Below are positions 56,398 to 64,000 of a DNA stretch of 64,000 nucleotides, one piece after another. This stretch comes from Prostheceraeus crozeri (taxonomy: Eukaryota; Platyhelminthes; Polycladida; Euryleptidae). Position 1 is the stretch's first letter, and each line of letters starts with the position of its first letter. The notes below the pieces were generated by a model that did not search any database, was not told where the DNA came from, and saw only the letters and a list, made by a program, of their open reading frames with translations. The translations under genes were made by a program, and so were the position numbers. Location of the stretch: the NCBI GenBank assembly GCA_907163375.1, contig CAJQUW010004746.1, forward strand, positions 558,001-622,000. The letters run 5' to 3'.

Positions 56398-59060
56398 CCA
56401 TATTTATTTATTTATTTAGTACACCAATAAGTGCAGAGCACCAAGGCAACACAGGAAATACATTCAGGAGGGAACAATTAGAAGTTACAATAAAACATGA
56501 AAAGCTTTCGTTTATACTGTTTCACCGTTTCACTGTTCACAATATCGTCGGGGAGGCGGTTCCAGTCATCTATAATGCGGTGGGAAAAGGAGGATAGGCG
56601 ACAATTCAGATTTGTTGGGTGGCGGAAAATTTTGTAGTTATGTCCACGGGTTCGGGAAACACTAAAGGTGAAGAAGGAATTAGGATCACTTAGAGTAAGG
56701 TGGTTACATATTTTGAACACGGTTGTAAGGTCCATAATCCGACGACGACATTGTAGTGTTGGGAGTTTCAGAGCTCTCAGTCTTTCTTCGTAGGGCAACG
56801 AGGATAGACCACGGATGCTTTTGGTGAATCGACGTTGTACACGTTCAATAGCCAGAATGTCTTTATTCAGGGAAGGATTCCAGACTGGGATGGCATATTC
56901 GAGGTGAGGGCGGACCAGTGTCTTGAAGAGACGAATAAGCAGATCGGCGTCTCGAGAGACGAATGTCCTGAGGATGGCAGATACAATGCGATTCGTTTTC
57001 TGAACACAGGTCAGAATGTGCCGAGAGAATTTTAGGTCTTTTGAAATCAGAACTCCAAGGTCTTTGACACACTTGGAATTATTCAGGAAACTTCCATCTA
57101 GACGGTAGTCCGAGGCAGGATTGTGAAATCCAAAGTGTAGAATGGAGCACTTCTGGGGATTGAGCGATAGCTGCCATTTCTTCGACCAGGTGGTTACAGC
57201 GTTGAGGTCAGCTTGCAAAAGTTCTTTGGCTTTCAGGGGATCAGTGCGCTTGATTTCGGAGTACAGTTTTACATCATCAGCATATTTCAATAAAGAAGAG
57301 TTTGTCAAGGTGTCATCAATGTCATTAATAAAGGCGACAAACAGATCTGGGCCTAAAACGGATCCCTGGGGGACACCAGAAATCATGCTGTAGGGGGAAG
57401 AACGCACACCATCCACGACAACACTCTCAGTTCTATCCTCAAGAAAAGCTTTCAGAAAACATAGAAGTCTCCCTCCAATGCCCAAGGAAGTCAATTTCGA
57501 GAGGAGACGAAAGTGAGGGACAATTGAACGCTTTTTCAAAATCGAGATAGATGACGTCAGCCCACTGACCGCGATCCACAACAGATGTTAAATCCTCGAG
57601 GAATTCTAAGAGCTGGTGGGTACTAGACGAATTGGATCGAAAACCAAATTGAGAGCGCTTGATTATATCATATTGGTTCCAGAACTGCCACAGGTGATCG
57701 CGAACAATCGACTCCATCAATTTGGAGGCAGTACAAGTCAGGCTGACCGGACGGTAATTCTCTGCCTTCTTGCGACAACCTTTCTTATGTATAGGAGTAA
57801 CCAGAGCGTGCTTCCAGACTAGCGGGATATTCCCCAGCTCAAAAAAAGATCTGGAAAAGGCGAGCAAGAAGTGGAAGCAGAACAAAAGCACCTTGTTTGT
57901 AGCAGATATATTGAATGCCATCAGGGCCAGGGGAGGAGAAATTCTTCTTATGTGATAGGTGGAAGCGAATTCTATCAGGTGTGAAGACTACATCAGCGAG
58001 GCAATGATCAGTTTGTGCATGAACAGCAGGTATGGGAAGAGACTCAGAGGTGAAAGCAGATTTGTAGGAATCACCAAGAATAGTAGCTGAGTGTAGGGGA
58101 TCATACACTACTCGGTCAGTGGACGGGTCGACAAGCGGACCAACGGTGGATCGAACCTTTTGTTTAGATTTTACATAGTTCCAGAATCGCTTAGGATAGT
58201 CACTGTTAGCCAAAGATGATTCAAAATTGTAAATAGATCTGCGGATTGCTTGTTTCAAGAGGTTGGATGTATGATTGCGCAAACGTACCTAGCCTCTTCA
58301 GATCTGGTGTCGAGGAAGATACGTTCCGCCCTTCTGCGCTGTAGTTTTAAAGAACGAATTTCTGGAGAATCCCAAGGAGGTCTGTTACTTCGAAGATAAT
58401 TCATGGTTGGAACTGCTGACGATTAAGCACCGTGAATAGCGGATTGAAAAGAAGCCCATATCTCATTCACATCTTTGTGCTGGAAGCAACTTTCCCACTT
58501 ATTGGAAGCGAGAATGGAACGGTACAAGTCCCAATCAGCCTGCTTAAAATTATAACGAGGAGTCGACTTGGAAGAAATTGGTTTTCTTTCAGCAGAAAAA
58601 GCCAGTTCAGCCAAGACCATAGGCCTATTGTGATCTGAAGAGGCTAGAGGTTCAATTACATCAACGCGGGTAACAAGATCATGAGTGGAGCAGAATAATA
58701 AATCCAATATATGCTCTTCGCGTGTAGGTTCAAAGACAGTTTGGTAGAACCCTGACTCAACAGTGCAAACAAGAAAATCTTCAGAGTCTTTGTTGGAAGA
58801 AAGTCTCTCCCAGTCAATGTGGGGGAAATTAAAATCGCCACTTATTAGCTTAAACTGATGGGGAAGGGAGGAGGCTTCATGGAAGAGCTTGAATAGGACA
58901 CTGTCATTAGCTACTGATGAATTAGGAGGACGATAAACCACACCTACAAGAATGGAAGATTTATTCTGAAGATAAACTTCAGCCCAAACACAATCACTGA
59001 AGTTCGAGCTGTTAGCGACATCCAAAGCACAAGACTGAAGTGAGTCGTTCATATTACCCC
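56398..59060 (-). mobile_element. 5'-truncated LINE (APE-type, CR1/Jockey-like), broken
   Basis: On the minus strand there is the second half of an apurinic-type endonuclease (58423-59052: GVVYRPPNSS, GDFNFPHIDW, EEHILDLLFCS, ASSDHNRPMV), then a linker and a reverse transcriptase. Reverse transcriptase motifs are TPIHKKGCRKKAENYRPVSL, SQFGFRSNSSSTHQLL, YLDFEKAFN, SGVPQGSVLGP, LLKYADDVKLY and LNPQKCSILHFG, then the C-terminal thumb (RPHLEYAIPVWNP). The frame changes at least three times, for example between YLDFEKAF and its continuation near 57.57 kb. The 3' end reads GGTGCTCTGCACTTATTGG, then a (TAAA)n tail at about 56398-56421. The 5' end stops inside the endonuclease at about 59.06 kb, so ORF1 is gone. 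It lies only about 70 bp from the Polinton; no target duplication was found. Confidence 0.88.
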
Positions 59061-61350
59061 GTGGTATGGGGCTAAATGGGTTGACATTTTTTTTACAAAA
59101 TCGCTTCTAATTTTTTCCTATAATCTCCATCTTTTCTCTTGGAAAGTTGGCTGATACACTCTTCTTACCCTGCGATTTGTTCCAGGTCGATAAGATTTTT
59201 TTTGTAAAAAAATAAGTCTGAAAATCCCTAAAGCCCCCATACCCATTGATCCCCGCCTCCCCTATCGCAAGGTAATCCTCTGATGCTTAAATTTCACTTG
59301 TTTTAAATTCTTATCTAATCAGTGGAAAAGTAAATGTAATTTTAGGTTCCACTGCTGAATTAAAGAAAAACAAGAATCAAAGTAACTAACGTTTTTATAT
59401 TCTTCCAAAAATGAAATTGAAGACGAGTGACATGAAAATACAAGATGTTAGGCCCATACGGTCAGCTCAAAACCACGACGCAGCGCGCTGACAAGTCTTC
59501 AACATTAAGATTTCTAGCCATTCTGTAGCATATTCGTCAGTTCTAAGTCACATTCAACCGCTCCTGTCTACCATGTTGCTGTCAATTGAACGCTAACTAG
59601 GGATGCTAAAAAATGTTCTCTAATGTTGTAATTCTAGTAATGCATTATGCTTTACTTTTGTTTTCAGATGGCCTGGCTAAAAAGCGGATTATAACTAGCT
59701 TGCACAAAACTCTGAAATTAAAGAGTTAGTATTATGTGAAAATGTCAGACATAAAGAAATTTCATGATCGATTTGCTTTAGAGTTATAGTATCGAAGGGT
59801 GATACAGTGGTAGGCGATTAGAGAACATCACAGTGAAAATTAAAATAGTTGATGCAGATAATTGACATTTCAATTTTTTGCAATATGCGGTAATATTCTT
59901 TAAGATCTAAGAGAACATTTACTTTAGCATTTTCATTGTGGCAGGGACACTGTTGAACCAACCTCAAAATCACCACGTTAGTTGAAGGAATCGTTTAATA
60001 ACTGATTTATTTTTCATATTCACGTCTTCATTTTCGTGAGAGTCAACCACTTGTCTCTAAACTTACTCATGGTCAAATTTACCTGTCCAAATAAAAAGTG
60101 ATATTCTGATACACTTTAGCTACTTCATGTTTGTAATATTGTTGTTCACGAATTACTCGCAGGGTAAGTAAAACTCTTTTTGTAACTTCTACTGTCGCCA
60201 TTAATTTGATGCAATCATACTCGTACAGGGAGACTAGCAAATCAATGACCAATGCTAGCTTCAAGTTGAGGATTTGCCTAGGATTTATAAAATGAGTCAA
60301 ATATACATACCACTGCTTATGACGCTAGAGATTGTACTAGCCATCAGCCTTATTCAAATAGGGAGAAAATTGATCAAATATTGAGGGAATGAGCAGATGA
60401 ATGTTCAGATGATCTGGACATCACGAGTCTATTGTACAGTACCATAACAAAATTACAGTTCAAACTATCGGAAAAGATTAAAACAACGAAGCTCAATATT
60501 TGTTTGAAATGATCGTTTGTCCTTTTAGCAAGTATTAGTCAAATTCGTCTACGATTCCTTGATTTGTGTCACTCACTAATTCTAACAAGTTTAAGTGTCG
60601 ATAAGTTATAGATAGAACTTCCGCATCTCCTCTTAGAAGACATTAAGAAATGTTATCAAAAATAAGATGTGCATAATTCCTGCCAGAGTTGGTCATTTGG
60701 TCTACTATGACAGATGCAATGAAAATGGATCAAAATTCAGGCCGGCGACAGACTGATCATATGTCTTTACGAGGTATCAACTGTTTCTTGAGAGTTTCAG
60801 CTATCAGTGTGTCGAATATTACAAAGTGATAAAGTCAATCAGTCAATAGATATTGGCATTGCCGTTTATCCGCCCACTTTATAATCAAAAACAAAATCAA
60901 TCTCATTGAAATTAGATATCACAAATAAAAAAACACTCCTATATTTTGGCAAAGAAAAGAACAATAAAAAATTGGCGAATTCGCTTGAACTCATTAACAA
61001 AACATGATGGATTTACTATTCTACTGCTCGTTTTACGGCAAGAAATGTAGGACGTCACAGAATGCTTTAAATGACATTAATTTCGGTTAATTTATTTCAG
61101 TGACGTTAGTTGTTAGTTCTGACTAGCATTACCTTGATGAAATACAACTGCTGTCATCTTGATGTAATTATGTACCTCACACTAGCACCATACAACTAAA
61201 ATCGCATGAGATTATGGAAACTGTGGACACTATAGTAGCTCCCGCACATGTACATGAAATTATGATCAACTGCTGTTATATGTGACATTGTTAATGTCTT
61301 GTAGAAATTTGCTTTTCGATTATGGTTACAAAATTTGTGCATAATTCTTC
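59061..61350. other. Non-coding stretch
   Basis: No gene supported; probably the region downstream of the FAAH2-like gene. I see no clear repeat here. Confidence 0.45.
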
Positions 61351-61932
61351 TTATGTCCATGGTGGGATCCAGGAACCAAATCGATTACTTATGTCTTGTG
61401 CTACAGCCAGAGTAATTCTATCCTGATTTTCTTTGGCAACAACCTGAATCCCAATCGGTAATCCTTGTTTGTCTAGTCCTACGGGCAGGGCAGTCGCAGG
61501 TACTCCCATTACATTGAAAATACCGGTATAAGCAAAATTCGCACCAACTACTAACGGCTCATTGTGAAATAATGCAGAAGTTGGATGTGTAGGTAGCAGT
61601 AAACACGAATTATCATCAAGTTCTGCGCGAAATTTTTCATTCAATTTTTCAAAAGCTTCAATTAATCGTTTATTTTCACTTTGAGTCATCGTCGATAACT
61701 TTTCAGCAACGGCTAGTAATAAAGCTGGTACAGTGTGATTCGACTTTCCAATGAACTTCTTCAAAACTTCCCAAAACGGATTGATGTCGTACTTGTAATC
61801 CCCCATCAATCTGCAGAATGGTGTTTGTTTTGACATGCTCATTTTAGCAGACCAAATTTGAAAGGCGCGATTCATGTATGGAAGATCCAAAGCTTCTACA
61901 GAGCAACCAAGTTCACGATACCATGAGATAAC
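61351..61932 (-). CDS. Last exon of a FAAH2-like fatty-acid amide hydrolase gene
   Basis: A 3' splice site (TTTTCAACTTTCAG) is followed by 193 open codons and a TAA stop. The peptide matches the C-terminal third of amidase-signature enzymes of the FAAH2 group: LLPTHPTSALFHN, YTGIFNVMGVPATALPVGLD, QGLPIGIQVVAKENQD, then a short IPPWT end. The family hydrolyses fatty-acid amides such as anandamide; the catalytic Ser-Ser-Lys region lies in earlier exons. I do not find those exons in the 2 kb to the right, so they should lie beyond the window. The exon looks intact, making this the clearest host gene here. Confidence 0.9.
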   Translation of the reverse strand, partial: VISWYRELGCSVEALDLPYMNRAFQIWSAKMSMSKQTPFCRLMGDYKYDINPFWEVLKKFIGKSNHTVPALLLAVAEKLSTMTQSENKRLIEAFEKLNEKFRAELDDNSCLLLPTHPTSALFHNEPLVVGANFAYTGIFNVMGVPATALPVGLDKQGLPIGIQVVAKENQDRITLAVAQDISNRFGSWIPPWT

Positions 61933-64000
61933 CTGAAAGTTGAAAAGCACATGTCAGATGATGATGAAAATACATACCACAATGCATTATTCAATGTAAA
62001 AATGTCAAACAGATAGATTTTTATGTCCCTTTATCTTGTCGACGAGTTTCTTCGAACAAAGGTTGGCGAAAATGCCCTTACGTGGAAAGAACAATTTCAG
62101 AATGACTTTTGCGTGCTACTTCAGAATTGGTTTCGAGTGCACTGCATGTTTAGCACACTTTAATTGCTTCATACTATTATCAGATATATCCGGATATGTA
62201 ACAGTCCTCGTAGCGGTAATCGAGAAAAAAGTATTATGAAAAAGTGATATGTTTGAAAAAAGAATGATGTCGAATTATGCACAAAAAGTTACGGTTAACC
62301 TTACTCAAACGATCATCTTTAGCTTTTTAGACGATTACATGAACACTATGCTCGCACGTATTTGCAGCCGACTAGGAGACCTAGAAATCACATAATCTGC
62401 GGGTTACCTGTGAGTATTGAACGAAACCTGTTTTTTAAATAGTCACCAATTACGGTAACCAACTCACAATTAGTTCAACTGTGTTATAGTTAAACACATT
62501 GATCAAACTTATTCAACTGAATTCTACCTACTCACACATTTATTGATAGAATTTTCGAGTGGTTTTCATGAGTAAGAAGAGTAAGTATATTTGTTAGTGC
62601 AGTGGTGTGCACATTGTGTACTCGTGTTTGTATCACGCTGGATATGCCCAAGCCTGCACATCATTCACTAGCGCCCATTATCCACGTGCACAACCGGAGG
62701 TAGAGATGACTACTGTGAGTCTATTTGGACACATACATAAACACAGACAAATAGGCTCGCAGTGAAGATGTTCATTGTACAGCAGACCTACATGTGAAGG
62801 CAGAAGAGAATGTGATGCTTTCTATTGATAGCAGCCTTCAAGGACTACCAAAAAACACCAAACATTTTCTAGCTACCACAGACAGCGATTGTGATCTTAA
62901 ATTTCAAATGCTTGGTCATGTAATTTCAACAGTTGTGAGTTCCAAAAAAAAATTAATTGTCTAGGAAATTGGTTGAAAATATTGAAAAGATTAAGTGGGT
63001 GACTATCTCGCGAGGCAATCGACGTCCTGCAACTGTTCCTAATTTTATCATGAACTCTGTCATCGAAGAAGTGAATTGTATGAAAATTCTATAGACAATA
63101 AATATAAAAATGTATTTCATGAAGCGATCGGGAGTCAAAACATATGAATGTAACGAAATTTAACGTATTGAATATTCTTGCGATTGACTGAATTTGACTG
63201 TGCTACTATCATGAGCACGGTCAAGAGCCTGAGACAAACAAAGAAGATTAGATCATAATTTACCATGACTGGACAACGACATGCTTATACATAATAAGTT
63301 TCTATCACACTTTGGTATATTGCATTGTTTGCATTCTGACCTCAAATTTTCGAAAGAAATTAGCGAAACTATTGATCAAAAAACTGCGATCAACTCCAAT
63401 TTTGAAAAAATATGAAAAATCAGAAAATCAACAAAATGATGATAAGAGTATGAAATAGCTGCGACCCCTGATGTAAGGATATGCAAGTCAATTAACTCAC
63501 GCACTTTACCAATAATGCTAAAAGTGGAAAGAATAGCCAAACGCTGAAAACAAATCTATCGATGATGCGTGTTACAGATTTTACATGTACAGTGGATGTG
63601 AAAAGATGAATCATGCGAGAAAATAAGCTTGGAGGCGAGGCTTAACTCCTTAACGCCCAAATGTCTCAAAAATGTTGCTGATGCACTGCGCCATAGAAAA
63701 TTATATAAAATAAACCTTTCAAAAAATTCAAAAAAATATTACGAACGTGAGGCTAAAAGGAAATTGTGATATTTTTCAAAACGTGGTACACAAAATTAGT
63801 TTATTATCACCTTGCGCTCTGATAGCATGGTTCCTTTCTGACAGTGATCACCCAATATTCTTTACACATAGTTTCTATGGCTTTATTTTCACTGAAGTTG
63901 GGGGATTATTTAAAGAAAATGTACATCCTGTTGCAATGCACTTCCAGGACCGAAAGATTTCGAGATTAGAGCTATGAACTTTGCTTTTTGATAAAATGAA
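61933..64000. other. Presumed intron of the FAAH2-like gene
   Basis: No further exon of the amidase is visible. Short open frames here look random. The stretch is most simply the beginning of a long intron, seen from its 3' end. Confidence 0.5.

Overview
This is nuclear DNA of an animal, most likely an invertebrate. The evidence is GT-AG introns, a fatty-acid amide hydrolase exon, many decayed transposons of animal families, canonical TTAGGG telomere-type repeats, and a Polinton (Maverick) with animal-type gene content. The sequence is AT-rich and gene-poor. I cannot name the species.

Layout. 1981-9704 is a young tandem satellite, about 10.7 copies of a 724-bp unit. 9.7-35.8 kb is mostly non-coding and holds transposon debris: tRNA-related SINE pieces, a LINE endonuclease relic next to a nearly whole Tc1 (DD34E) transposon at 12.4-13.8 kb, two non-autonomous inverted-repeat elements (14.1-14.8 and 20.1-21.0 kb), a palindromic repeat cluster (22.9-24.4 kb), a decayed tRNA-Thr-like locus and a mariner-like relic (28.1-29.5 kb). 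One unrecognised but convincing terminal exon of a host gene lies at 31.3-31.6 kb.

35819-56321 is a 20.5-kb Polinton with near-identical terminal inverted repeats (about 1 percent apart) and a 6-bp target duplication, GGAGAC, on both sides. It has the expected set: packaging ATPase, chromodomain integrase, minor and major capsid proteins, basic virion proteins and an adenain-like protease on the plus strand, and protein-primed family B DNA polymerase on the minus strand. It looks young and nearly whole, with roughly two breaks in core genes, and is treated here as a fossil.

The most unusual content is the Polinton's accessory cargo. On the minus strand there is a two-repeat TATA-binding-protein (TBP)-like protein, overlapped by a frame that reads like two tandem PC4-type domains. 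Next to the left repeat is an IAP-type UBA-RING protein. Between the polymerase and the right end is a five-coding-exon gene with all introns in phase 0, and a divergent pair of small unknown genes. Several of these genes share a CCAAT plus TATATAAG promoter layout, so the element may have brought its own TATA-recognition factor for its own promoters. A non-coding stretch at 53.77-54.14 kb packs three E2F-like sites, an interstitial telomere repeat and two GCGAAGC-loop hairpins.

Right of the Polinton is a 5'-truncated LINE on the minus strand (56.4-59.06 kb), then the last exon of a FAAH2-like amidase gene (61351-61932, minus).
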